Positions 43,141 to 54,111 of a stretch of 64,000 nt of DNA are shown piece by piece. Each line of letters opens with the position of its first letter. Within the stretch, counting starts at the first letter, position 1. A model generated the notes under the pieces. The model ran no database searches. It was given only the letters and a program-made list of their open reading frames with translations, and was not told the DNA's origin. The DNA is from Strigamia acuminata (taxonomy: Eukaryota; Arthropoda; Chilopoda; Geophilomorpha; Linotaeniidae), in assembly GCA_949358305.1 (NCBI GenBank), contig OX442321.1:6659605-6723604 (forward strand). Direction: 5' to 3'. The position numbers were made by a program, and so were the translations under genes.

Positions 43141-44076
43141 CAAAGTTGAAATTTCACCCACACGAAAACGAAAACCCGGAAGAAGTTTCATTGCAAATAA
43201 CACGCCAAACACCCTGTCGTTGCCTTCAGCAAGCGCGCTAACTTTTCCAACACCCGTCCCGGTATTGTCCCGTCATTTCCCAAAGTTCCCAATATGTTCC
43301 CAAAACCGATTTACGCATGGTGGAATATTTTCACCAGAATTCCTTGCAAGCTGAAAATCAATCTGCTTGAAAGAAATGCAGATGAAAATAATTACCTTAG
43401 TTCCTGTTAAGAACCAAGCAATTGTTAGGAACCCAAAACCTGTAACCCCTACTTTCCTAAGTCAGCACTAAAGGTGACAACAAGTGTTTCACTTGTCAAA
43501 GCAATGACAAGTCTCGCTGGAGTTTCGTTTTTGATTAAAATAGAATAAATAAAATAAATAGACTAAAAAATGAATTTAAAAATAGGGGAACCCGTTCTAC
43601 TGTGCATCGAGTGAAATTCATGAAATACAATGTATTATATTGAATTATTCTCAGGCCACTGTACTTTGCATGTTCGTGGATGTAAGAAATTTAAAAATAA
43701 AAATAAATAAATTACTTATTTGACTTTGGCAAAGCGGGCCAACATTTCAGGACGGACTGCAGTGGAATTGGCAAAACAATGGCGCAGCAATAACTAGAAA
43801 TAAGAAAAAAATTGAATTTTTGATAAAACTGTTTTTAAAAATTCAATGACACTTTTTAAAAATTTGATAAAACTTTTTAAAAATTTGATGAAACTTTTTA
43901 AAAATTCGATGAAACTTTTTAATAATTCGATGAAACTTTTTAAAATTTGATGGATTTTTTTAAAAATTTGTTTAAATAATTACGACGTGGCAATTCTCAT
44001 GGCAATTCTCACGCACGTACGAAACAAAATATAAGAAAAATAAACCAAATGAATAAATAAAATAAGCGCAAAAATA
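43141..44076. other. No gene seen
   Basis: AT-rich, with a short tandem run of aaaaattcgatgaaactttt type at about 43,835-43,970. No exon recognised. Confidence 0.45.
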
Positions 44077-44298
44077 ATAAGCTGTCAAAATAATTTTATT
44101 ACGAAACTGAATATAACAAACTCAAACTTAAAATCATTATGACAGCTTATTTGACGCCATTGTTCCTGATTTTTCACACGATTTGTGCCATAGACGCTAG
44201 CGACACCTGGTAACAATTTGATGAAATTTAGTGAATCGGAAAAGGTAGGTTTAGGACCGAAAATTCATTCAAAAACCAAAATACATTTATTTTTTTAA
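44077..44298. repeat. Direct duplicate of 45,484-45,560 plus 45,821-45,955
   Basis: aataataagctgtcaaaata...cattatgacagct matches 45,484-45,560, and cctgatttttcacacgattt...cggaaaaggtagg matches 45,821-45,955. Copies flank the RAD23 fragment and its tail array on both sides, showing local duplication. Confidence 0.75.
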
Positions 44299-44391
44299 AC
44301 AAAGTCATTAAAAATTACCATTTCATAGTGCTTAACCCGCCAAACTTATATCTCGTTCATTGTTAGTGGCCATCTTGTACACGTCATACAA

Positions 44392-44690
44392 CTACGTCCC
44401 GACCTCCGGTTTCATTCGAGCCAGAGCTTGATGTGGACGGTGGAATTCCCTACAAATAAAAGGCAAATCAAATGACAAATTCTTTGGGGTTAAATTCGAT
44501 AGATCAAGTCGTACAGTCAGCAAATACTCGACCGCTCTGTCAAGATTATTGAAACTAGCTCTAAGAGCTCCTTCTACGGGCTCCCGATCGTAGCTCATGT
44601 CCACAAACTGTGGGACCATTCGTTGGTATTCCTCGCCCATCAATAACTGCGATTTTGCTTCCAATAAACTACTTGCTGATAATTTTGTTG
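44392..44690 (-). pseudogene. RAD23-like fragment, copy 2
   Basis: Matches the UBA1 and linker exons of the copy at 42 kb. UBA1 is open ([38 protein letters not shown]). The acceptor before UBA1, ttcag in copy 1, is replaced by ttcaacaaa. The linker has lost its middle (GIPPS joins directly to TSSSGSNET). No XPC-binding exon follows. Broken duplicate. Confidence 0.8.
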
Positions 44691-44869
44691 AAATGGCACT
44701 TGGACTACAAATTAACGAGAAGAAAGTCAACTATTAAATAACATTTAAGAAGTAATTGGTTCGGACGGAATTAAGGCAAATTGGTGAAAATTGTTTATGA
44801 TTTTTAGTTAATTTCAGGTGAATATCAAATTTCGCTTCAAGCTTCAAATGTCCTAATTCACATTTTCGG

Positions 44870-45400
44870 CCGAATTTATCGACAAATTTCACTTTTATTC
44901 GAACTTTCGGCCGAATTTATCGACAAATTTCACTTTTATTCGAACTTTCGGCCGAATTTCAGTCAAATTTCACTATAAATGCAGGTTTTAGGCTGAATTT
45001 CAGTCAAATTTCAGTCTAAATGCAGGTTTTAGGCCGAATTTCAGTCAAATTTCTGTATAAATGCAGGTTTTAGGCCAAATTTCAGTCAAATTTCAGTATA
45101 AATGCAGGTTTTAGGCCGAATTTCAGTCAAATTTCACTATAAACGCAGGTTTTAGGCCAAATTTTATTCCAATTTTACTACGAATGCAGGTATTAGGCCG
45201 AATTTCAGTCAAATTTCAGTATAAATGCAGGTTTTAGGCCGAATTTCAGTCAAATTTCAGTATAAATGCAGATTTTAGGCCGAATTTCAGTCAAATTTCA
45301 CTATAAATGCAGGTTTTAGGCCGAATTTCAGTCAAATTTCACTACAAATGCAGGTTTTAGGACGAATTTCAGTCAAATTTCACTATAAATTAAAATATTC
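44870..45400. repeat. About 48-bp tandem array after RAD23 copy 2
   Basis: Units read aaatgcaggttttaggccga followed by atttcagtcaaatttcacta. A shorter array of the same unit follows RAD23 copy 3 at 58,945-59,175, so array and gene fragment were duplicated together. Confidence 0.9.
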
Positions 45401-46084
45401 TGCCAATTTTCATTCTAATTTATCCCACCTTCAATGGCCCATTATTAAACCTGTAGCATTCCAACCGGTAACTCCCATCTTAAATAATAAGCCGTCACAA
45501 TAATTTTATTACGAAACTGAATATGACAAACTCGAACTTAATAAAATCATTATGACAGCTAATTTTGTTTAAATTGTCTTTCGTTCGTACACATGTAGAC
45601 AAAAGAAAGCTCCAGTGTGATCAGTGATTTTACAGTAGGCCTAAACGCTTTCTATGTCCACGGGTGCACGTGTAAGTAACATCTCAGTGATCAAATATTT
45701 CAACAATTTAAAACTTTCTTTGTATACCTGTAATTAGTTCGCGTTGGCTGGAAAACCGCGTTGTACTGGACAAAGAAGATTGGTTTCGCGCTCGCAACAC
45801 GCCATTGTTCCGCACAGAGACCTGATTTTTCACACGATTTGTGTCATAGACGCCAGCGACACCTGGTGACAATTTGATGAAAGTTAGTGAATCGGAAAAG
45901 GTAGGCTTAGGTCCGAAAATTCATTCAAAGACCAAAAAACATTTATTTTTAGCGGGGACGGTAATGGGTCTTGTGCCCATTTGTATTTCAGGTATTAAAC
46001 TAATATTCATATCAAATGAGATTTTATACTAAACTACTTATTTTATTAAGGAATTTGGCAAGAAACTGTAGACGACTTTGAATT

Positions 46085-46931
46085 ATGCGCTTTCCTAGTA
46101 TGTCGAATGTGGGACGGTATCTTGGCTTATGTCGGTAGTTTTTCTTCCCGTAATTAAAAAGTAATCCACAAAATCAATTTTTTGGTATTAACTCATATTT
46201 ATTTTGTTTCAGTTCGAAGATCATAATCCGTAGCAGTCAATATTCTCCAAAATACATTGATCCAACGTTCAACAAAGGCGAATTAGAAAAACTAGAAGAA
46301 GATGGAACCACTAAATTTTATTTGTGAATCGCTGTATTTGTCTTAATCTCGGTTATTTTATGTTGTAGAAAATTCATGCATGAAAGAAGGAAGGCGAGAC
46401 GTAGCCAGACAACTTCTCGAAAATACTTTTGAAAATATCAAAAGATTCCAACTAGAAAAATACAACAAAGCATCCGAAGATGAAAGATTGAAAATTGACT
46501 GCAATCCGTTTATAATTCTGCATAAAGCGGTAGAAAATTGTAAACCTGCGATGCAATTAATTCCGATTAAGAAAGGGGGTTCGGTTTATAAAGTAAAAGA
46601 TCAAAGTTTGAGTTAATTTAGCTGTGGTTTAATTTGTATTGTGCTTTTATAGGTGCCAATGGAAGTTCCTGAAAGTACTGCGCGGTTTCGTGCAATGAAA
46701 TGGATTCTCAGAGCTGCGGATGAGAGAGATAAAAAGAAAGTTCGACTTCCTGAACAACTGGCTTGGGAATTACTCGCTGCAGCTGGTTATGAAGTAATTT
46801 GTAGATTTTATTTGGTGTTTAATTTTGTTGATTTTATTTATTTTCTTGATTAGGGAAAGGCCGTAAAGTGGAAACAAGATTTGTATCAACAGTGTGAAGC
46901 TAATAGAGCGTATGCTCATTACAGATGGTAG
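46085..46931 (+). pseudogene. MRPS7: Mitochondrial ribosomal protein S7 (uS7m), lacking an internal segment
   Basis: uS7m is a small-subunit protein of mitochondrial ribosomes that contacts 12S rRNA. Segments: 46085-46134 (start MRFPSMSNVGRYLGLC, presequence-like), 46213-46323 (SSQYSPKYIDPTFNKG), 46369-46592 (CMKEGRRDVARQLLENTFEN through IDCNPFIILHKAVENCKPAM), 46653-46793 (VPMEVPESTARFRAMKWILR), 46854-46931 (ending ANRAYAHYRW, the conserved family terminus). The part normally lying between the second and third segments, about 25 residues, is absent; the gap is only 45 bp and the phases do not match (2 against 1). The rest is well conserved. It is a decayed or internally deleted copy, or the assembly has lost an exon. 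Confidence 0.75.
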
Positions 46932-47690
46932 TTTTTGTTTAGAGTTTTTTGGATTTTAAACATTAAATTTATTGATAAATTTGTAAAATCGTTGGTACGA
47001 AAGTATTAAATTTTAATTTAGATAAATATTTGAAATTTTTTGTATAAATTGCGGTTTTTCACAGAAATAAATTCAAATGAATACTAAAAAATATTTAAAT
47101 TTGAATCGTTAGATGCAACAACTCGCGCGAGATGACGGAAGATGATGATAAAAATAAATATTTTCAGTTTAATTTTTTTAATGCACTACCTCGCGCGAGA
47201 TTACGGAAGGAGTAAAACTTGTTTTTGTTATTTCGTTTAATAACACTAAAGAAATGTATTTATTCTTCAGAGAAATAAATCAAAAGATAATAATAAAAAT
47301 AAATAATTTAAATTTAGAAGGTCTAAATTTTTTTTTTACAGAAATCGAGGTATAAAAAAATCCTACCTGGTTATCTAAATATTATCTAATACTTCACTCA
47401 CAACTGTACTAGAATTAAAATTTTCTAGCCCAGTTCAGCCTAGTTTTGGCAGACATTGGTTTCAGTTTGCAGTCGTCACGACCGATCGGCGCTCATCATA
47501 AGAACAATAAACTTCACAAGAAGTAAGGAAAAGTGCATTCATGAAACATTTTACTTAAGTCTAATATATTTTGCAAACGTTATCTCAAAATTTGAAAGTT
47601 TAGACATTTTTGATTTAGATGGATCGAGGCGAAAAGCAAAATTTAATTTCCGGTAAGGTGGCTAAACCGATTCAGATTCATGTTTTATTA
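46932..47690. other. No gene seen
   Basis: AT-rich. The block caactcgcgcgagatgacgga near 47,117 recurs as acctcgcgcgagattacgga near 47,187. No exon recognised. Confidence 0.45.
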
Positions 47691-47932
47691 TTGCGCATGC
47701 GCTAAATATGAAATTGAATTGAAATATGAATTGAATCAGTCGTCTGCTACGCTGGCCTCTGACGTCACGGCCGGTCGGCTGTCGCCAAAAATTCCAAAAA
47801 AATACGTAAAAAACACAATTAACTCGTACTAATTGTGGTTAAACATGTATTTTATTGCATTGATCTTGTTTTTGGAAAGTTTCAGCCTGAAACAGGAAGT
47901 TTTAAAAAAGTTACATCGATTTTTGTTCATTG
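47691..47932 (+). promoter_or_regulatory. Promoter-like unit with 88-nt first exon, copy 1
   Basis: GCGCATGCGC (47,693-47,702, the NRF1 consensus) and TGACGTCA (47,760-47,767, the CRE/ATF consensus) precede an open segment starting at 47,845. It encodes MYFIALILFLESFSLKQEVL and nine more residues and ends at a strong donor (G|gtgagt, 47,933) in phase 1. The hydrophobic start resembles a signal peptide. A tandem copy lies 504 bp downstream. The phase fits the acceptor at 48,858. Whether it is transcribed is unknown. Confidence 0.45.
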
Positions 47933-48190
47933 GTGAGTAACTTGTAATTTTTAGTTTATCTTTTTGGTATTTAAGTACGGGAAAAATTTACGATGCACTT
48001 CATCGGCGCAAATACAATGGTTAGAAACGAAATAAGCGCATTCATCTCATTTAGAAACGTAGGATCGGAAAAGATTGTTTTTAGAAATAACGGTTAAATT
48101 GAGAGAAAATTAAAAAATGCGACTGCGCATTCAGTGCAGGCATTGAATGTGAAAGCTCATTTATCGGCTTTGGCTTAATATATTTCCTAA

Positions 48191-48436
48191 TTGCGCATGC
48201 GCTAAATATGAAATTTCAAAATTAACGGCAAAATTGAATCAGTCGTTTGCTGCGCTGGCCTCTGACGTCACGGCCGGTCGGCTGTGGCCAAAAAATCCAA
48301 AAATATACGTAAAAAACACAATTAACTCGTACTAATTGTGGTTAAACATGTATTTTATTGCATTGATCTTGTTTTGGGAAAGTTTCAGCCTGAAACAGGA
48401 AGTTTTAAAAAAGTTACATCGATTTTTGTTCATTGG
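48191..48436 (+). promoter_or_regulatory. Promoter-like unit with 88-nt first exon, copy 2
   Basis: Same layout as copy 1: GCGCATGCGC at 48,193-48,202, TGACGTCA at 48,263-48,270, and an open segment 48,349-48,436 differing by one residue (W for L at position 10), ending at the same gtgagt donor. A third, decayed unit follows: a CGCATGCGC at about 48,611 and an ATG at 48,714 with a stop after 11 codons. Confidence 0.45.
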
Positions 48437-48814
48437 TGAGTAACTTGTAATTTTTAGTTTATCTTTTTGGTATTTAAGTACGGGAAAGAATTACGATTCA
48501 CTTCATCGGCGGAAATACAATAGATATAAACGAAATAAGCGAATTCATCTCATTTAGAATTAAGTAGGTTCGGAAAAGAAATAACGAGTTAAGAAAATAT
48601 TACACGACTACGCATGCGCTGAATTTCGCGCCGAAGTAATCGCCTTTCCGATGTATCGAAAGTGGTTCAAATTGACAAAAATATACAATTAACTTTACTA
48701 ATTGTGGTTAAATATGCATTTATATGGTATTGCTCATCCTTTGGGTTAATTTCAGAGGAAAAGAAAAGGTTTAAAAAAGTTCTATAATAAATGTTTTTTG
48801 ACAAGTTGCGCTTT

Positions 48815-50900
48815 GTTTATTTAGAACATTAAAGAAAATTATTTTATTTTTTTTTAGGTTCTATAATTCGGACAACGGATCAAGATTGGATGCGAGGAAT
48901 AAAGAAGCCGTTTGCAGAAAAGATCTATATGTCAGGACAACAATTGCGCGTATATTGAAGTGGAAAGCTGGTGTAGTTACAAAGTTCAAATTTGAGATCT
49001 AGTTCAAATGCCGTAGTTTATTTTATTTTTCGGTCCTTAGTCCCTTTTAGGTTCTTTCTATGGTTTATTTTTTGGTTTTTAATTTGGTTTATTTTTTTAG
49101 TTCTTACTTAGGTTTATTTTTTGGTTATATTATTTCGGTTTATTTTTTGGTTCTTACTTTGGTTTATTTTTTGGTTCTTAATTTGGTTTATTTTTTAGTT
49201 CTTAATTTGGTTTATTTGTTTGTACATACTTACCGTAGATTGGTTTATTTTTTGGTCTTTACACTTAAGTTTAGCTTATATTTTAGTTCTTGGTTTGGCC
49301 TATTTTCATTTTTGGTCCTTGGTTTGGATGATTGTCAAATGGTCGAATTGCAAGGTGAAATTGCTTCACAGTTGTGACCATTTATGGTCGTTTGGTTTTT
49401 GTGGTTTTCTTTTTATTTGGGTGTCACTATTTATGGTCATTCGGTTTTCGTTTTGTTTTTTATGCATATTTGGTTTTGAATTTTTTGCATGATAGTGTGT
49501 GGAATGGTTTTTGTTTACTGGTGTGTGTAATTTTATTTTTATTTGTAGTAAGCTACCGGTATGTAACAGTAAATCTTGATTATTAGTGAAATTTAAATGA
49601 TTCTTTTTAATTATATCAGCTTTCCCTAGTGATACTATTAGAAAATACAGTTTTTAATGCTGTATTCTCTAATATTTATAATGTTATTGTTTATTGCACC
49701 TCTCCGCTTTAATTTTTTCTTTAGGTTTTAATTGTAGATTTAAAAATGCATAAAGAAAAATTATTGTTGATTAAATTGCACCTAAAATGATTTTGCTCCA
49801 TTTGCTTGTGAAGCAAACACTGAATGGAGACTTGTACAGAATTTTTTGAAATTTTTTTTGTTTTTTAATCTATTTATTTTATATTTAGGTTTTTAAATAT
49901 GTAAATTGTTTAGTGATTTTATTGAAGATTTAAGAACTACTAGTACAACTTCTTCAAAGATGACTTCGAGAATTATAAATTAATTCAGCACCATCAGGCA
50001 ATTCATTGGAGTTTACGAATATGTTAGTTTTGTGTTATATGTAAAGTATTGTAATATGTTAATTTTTATTAATTTTTAACAGCTGGACAGAGTCAACTGT
50101 ATTCAATATGGACGTGTAAACATTTATAAGTTTGGCCTTTTTTATTGACAGATAGTCAATTTCTTTATTAATATCTTTGAATAGTATTATTTTTTATTTT
50201 AATTATTTGCATCAATACAGTGGACAGTGAACAGACCAAGCTGACACAGGTAGAGTTTTTGGGAATACTTCTTAGTGCACTTTTGGGATGGAAAAGCGAG
50301 CAGCTAACTGCCGGACGAACCGAGCAAGCAGTGGATGGATGGACCGAGCGGGCAAACAGCTGATGAACGGAACGAGTGAGCAGCGGACAGATAGACGGTC
50401 GGCACAGGCGGGCAGATGGACCAAACTGACTGAAGGACGGATGAAGGAGCTAGAAGGTAGCGGATGGACGAAAGAGCATGCAGACAGTGGGCGCAGCAAA
50501 TGGACAAATGCACACCAAATGAAGAACACACACTTGGAACATCAAATAGGAGTGAGTGATTTTGTTTGCATTCGATTGTTATGCTGTTTTTTAATAGCTA
50601 GAAAGAACCCACTGCATCAAATATGGAGTACACAGACGGATATTGCTGGGAAGCCAATTCGGAAGACTGCTTCATCTTTTGGATCACCTAGCAGGATGTG
50701 AAGATCAGCCATCGGGACGGTAGGATTCTGGGGGAAAATTCTTGGCGCATCTTTCTTCTTCTGGGAGGTGTCCCCCCTCCTTCGGGGAGGCGTTTCTCCT
50801 CCCCACCTCGGATGTGCCATGAATCCGGTTGGGGGAATTTTTTACAGCGCTGGCAACCTGTGAAGCCACCTAGACACCAATGAATATGCTAGAGGAAGAG
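48815..50900 (+). repeat. Duplicated block, copy 1 (copy 2 at 54,112-55,635)
   Basis: Starts near aacattaaagaaaattatt and includes the small exon at 48,858, ttggttcttggtttgg-type low-complexity sequence (49,050-49,330), a hairpin (gaaaatacag / ctgtattctc) near 49,640, and the ggaggtgtcccccctcctt hairpin near 50,765. It ends near caatgaatatgctagaggaag. Copy 1 carries about 450 bp (50,230-50,680) that copy 2 lacks at this point. Same orientation in both. Confidence 0.85.
48858..49002 (+). CDS. Small exon in the duplicated block, copy 1
   Basis: After a tttttttag acceptor two frames are open. Frame 1 (phase 1, fits the 88-nt first exons) reads SIIRTTDQDWMRGIKKPFAE then KIYMSGQQLRVY and stops at 48,958. 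Frame 2 (phase 2, fits the last Dscam donor in the other copy) reads FYNSDNGSRLDARNKEAVC onward and stops at 49,002. Compared with the copy at 54,152, frame 1 shows mostly silent changes and a stop-for-stop change, frame 2 mostly replacements, so frame 1 looks better maintained. An 18-bp in-frame indel separates the copies. Family unknown. Confidence 0.4.
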
Positions 50901-50904
50901 GACA

Positions 50905-51030
50905 GTGGACGGATGGACTGAGCAAACAGTGGACAGATGGAAGGCACTGGCAGACGGATGGACGGCGCTGGCAGACGGATGGACGGCGCTGGCAGACGGA
51001 TGGACGGCGCTGGCAGACGGATGAACCAAG
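50905..51030. repeat. ggacggatggacggcgctgg minisatellite
   Basis: Tandem gacggatggacggcgctggca units. A related ggacggacggactgagcaag array is at 55,640-55,970. Frames through both are artefacts. Confidence 0.9.
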
Positions 51031-51079
51031 CCGGCAGCTGATTGACAGATGGAGCGAGGAGAGGAGGTCTTGTAACATC

Positions 51080-51860
51080 CTAAAGGATAGAGTTGCAGCA
51101 CCGCCGAAAGAAGTTAACATAAATAATTCTCGACAACGGGAAAATGTGATAGAAGAACCAGAAGAAGAAGAGAGAAGCTTGTGTTTTATTGCGTCTGGTT
51201 TAACTTCGTCAGAAATGGTAAACTTGGAATAGAAATGGACAATTTGATCATTTAACCGAGTTTTTCAATTTCAGAAACAAGTACAAGATTTGGCAAATAA
51301 GTTTAACGGAGATTTCCGACTAAAGTGGAGCGATAACACTTCGCACGTTATTGTTAAAGCAGGTAAAGCTGAGTTTTGTACAAATAACAGCGGAAAAATG
51401 TTAATTTTTGTTGTACTAGTATATTAGGAAGAGATTTTATTACCTACCGGACGCTCAAATATCTATAAGAAATTGCGTGGAAACGTTGGATCGTTAGTGT
51501 TGATTGGGTTACTGATTCATTACGATACAGACGATTGCAAAATGAAGTATTTATTTCATTTAATGGTGTGTGGAATTGGATGTAAATTAAGTTATTTGAA
51601 TTTTAAGGAAAGGTACGAAGTTGTTGGAGACACAGTTCAAGGCAATTATTCTGGGCCATTCAGAAGCCGTTCAAGCAATGATTTGTTGCTAAAAACTTAC
51701 GAAATTTGTTGTTTTGGTGACTTTTTGGAAATATCTAAAGGTGAAGAGAATTTACTTTTTAATTGTTTTACCGCTTTTTATCTTAATCGTGCAATAAACC
51801 TAATTGTTTTAGATGATATAATAAGATTAGCATCACCCTGCGGAGTGGCGATCATGTTCA
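51080..51860 (+). pseudogene. BRCA1-type BRCT fragment with an in-frame stop
   Basis: BRCT domains bind phosphoserine motifs in DNA-damage signalling. Exon to 51,217: acidic stretch then RSLCFIASGLTSSEM. Exon 51275-51362: KQVQDLANKFNGDF through THVIVKA-like SHVIVKA. Exon 51428-51546: RDFITYRTLKYL, stop TAA at 51,466-51,468, then EIAWKRWIVSVDWVTDSL. Exon 51608-51740: ERYEVVGDTVQGNYSGPF and LKTYEICCFGDFLEISK. The order and motifs match the first BRCA1 BRCT repeat and the linker to the second. A possible next exon from 51,813 (DDIIRLASPCGVAIMF) would begin BRCT2, but similarity ends there. Splice sites and phases are intact; the stop is the only internal lesion. No other BRCA1 part is seen. Confidence 0.75.
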
Positions 51861-51861
51861 G

Positions 51862-53883
51862 CAAAATGAGAGAATTTGCATATTGAAAGATGGCAGTTTA
51901 CAATTTGAGAATGTTTATCGGACCGATGAAGGAAACTACACTTGCGTAGTTCAAAATGGATTTGGCGATGATTCTGTGACATATGCTATAATAATGCTGG
52001 GTAAAGGAGTAAATGTAGATGATTTTGATTGTTTTTTTTATTAATTTTTCTCAATAAAAATTCTTCTAATTCAGTTCCACCAACAGCACCTGCTTTGCAA
52101 ATTGTGGTCACTACGCCAACTACTATTGACATCGCGTGGAGTTTACCAGACGATGGAGGAATTCGAATTCAAGGTCATTTTAAATTGACACGAATTGTAT
52201 TTTCTATTAGAAACTAAAATAAAAATGTTGCCCACCAATTCCAGGCTACACATTAAACTTAAAACACGAATTCGGTCAATGGGAGCAGGTGACATTTTCA
52301 CCCGAAGTGCGCAACACGACACTAACCCATTTGGAATGCGGTACCCGATATCACCTTTACCTATTCCTATTTGCATTTAATAAAGTGGGAATGAGATTGC
52401 CATCCGAGGTTGCGGTACCCTCAACCGAAGGCACAGGTAAAAAAACTCAAAACGTATAAATTTACAAAGAATTATCTAATACTAAGCGACATTTTATGTA
52501 GTTCCCAATGTTCCACCCACGGAAACCGTAATTGAACCTGGAGTTACTTCAGTCACGCTCAACCTTTACGCATGGAAAAATAAAGAATGTCCGATCCAAT
52601 ATTTCGTTGTGGAGTACAAACTCCAAATGTCCAGCGACTGGAGTTTCGTTTCTAACAATATCAAACCGGAGCAAAAAAAACTTGTCATTCTCGGCCTACA
52701 AGTAGTCCCGGCCATGCGTTACGATCTGCGCATGACGGCTCACAACACTGCCGGGTCCAGTGTCGCCGCTTATAAATTTGCAACTCTCAAAGTGGACGGA
52801 GGAACCGTGGAGCCAGAGATTGAGAAAATCGATCACAGTTCCAGTTTATCGTTCTTCTCCGATATTTGTATTGTCATTCCCATCTGCATCTCGGTTACGG
52901 TTATATGTGTCATTTTAGTAGTCATTTGTCTTTGCATGAGGCGAAGGAAAGAAACGAGCAGGCGAAGAGTTAAAGGTGAGAAAAAGCTTTACGTGACATT
53001 CGATTTTAATTTTTGCATTTTTTTTTTTAGCGATTCCACGATTTTTACCACGTGCATATGGTAGTAAAAAACACTCTTCTAGTCATGGTCATTCTGGTCA
53101 TCAACGTAAAAAGAAACCTGCCATTCAAAAACCGCCTAGAAAAGGCCCAGTTAAAAAGAGTAAGATGATTCATTCGTGTGACTAATTCATCAATTTATTA
53201 ATTGTTTATTTTTTTTTCAAGTTATGCGAGATGACGAATTCAGAAATGTAACCCCGAGGACACCTGCTCCTGACTACGATCCGCCTCCAATTGTAAAAAT
53301 TGAGCTAAAGTTAAAGAAAAGTAAATTTTACAACCAAATTTCTGTTTTTTTTTAAAAAAATTTTAGCCTGGTTCCGAAGATGGATACAACCGAAATCGAA
53401 TTCAGATGTTGCATCCAGTGCATGGACCATCAGCAGGTATAATGGAATCATTACTAATTTATTTATTTATAAGGTTATAAATTTTGTGTTTTAGGTTGTT
53501 TGAGTCCAAGTTTCCTTCGGGGTTTACGCGTCGTTCATCCAATGGCCATTCCCACCGCTCCTCCAATGTCTGAAACATCATCTCTTGCGTACGAACCACA
53601 AGGTTGTCGCGAACCATCACCCGGTTTTCCACGACATTCTGGTGCTGCACGCGGTCAACAAGTGTCTAGAAGATCCAGCCATGTGTAATGATATATATAT
53701 ATTTTTTAAATTCCTCTTTATTAAGTAGTTGAGCAAGTGCTTCTGCTGGCTGTTCGTGTGAAAGATGAATGAGAGAGTTAATTTTTTTGTTCACAGTGTG
53801 ACTGGTGAAGAAACAACATTTGTTTTTCCGACGTCATTTCAAGATGACTATTCGGAAGTTGTTGATGCTAAGAGGGATCGTAA
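51862..53883 (+). CDS. Dscam-type cell-adhesion protein, 3' half only
   Basis: Dscam proteins are single-pass adhesion receptors of neurons and, in arthropods, immune cells. Exons: 51862-52000 (end of an Ig domain, DGSLQFENVYRTDEGNYTC), 52075-52173, 52245-52436, 52502-52975, 53031-53159, 53222-53292, 53367-53436, 53495-53684, 53797-53883. They encode two fibronectin III domains (PPTAPALQIVVTTPTTIDIA...; VPPTETVIEPGVTSVTLNLY...), a membrane segment (CIVIPICISVTVICVILVVI) and a basic then Pro-rich tail. Order Ig-FN-FN-TM-tail equals the C-terminal part of Dscam. All phases agree over about 484 codons. The start of the Ig exon is uncertain: the frame is open back to 51,817, with AG at 51,826 and 51,831 region. 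Upstream Ig exons are missing; the BRCT fragment lies there instead. A further terminal exon may be at 54,152. Confidence 0.8.
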
Positions 53884-54111
53884 GTAAGTAGAAAAAGCAT
53901 TTCGATTTAAAGAAAAAAATAATTGATTTTTTGGCTGCTGATAATAATAATAATCCTTTAGAATACCACTCGTTCTCTACTGTACAAATTGAAAATTGAT
54001 AGACTTAAAAATCTGATTTTAAATTTTCATCCAACAACACATTAACCGCATCAATCAAACACCACAGCGGTTGTTTTATGTTTTTTCAAGTTTTGGGGGT
54101 CGGGGCTACTG

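Noticed and set aside
42700-45400. CRISPR-like regular repeats
   Set aside because: Units are contiguous without unique spacers and lie in a eukaryotic genome; they are minisatellites.
49060-49590. Hydrophobic frames that look like membrane proteins
   Set aside because: Produced by tttattttttggttctta low-complexity repeats; present in duplicated form at 54.3-54.7 kb without conservation of frame.
50272-51120. Frames on both strands in 50.3-51.1 kb
   Set aside because: Derived from gacggatggacgg arrays.
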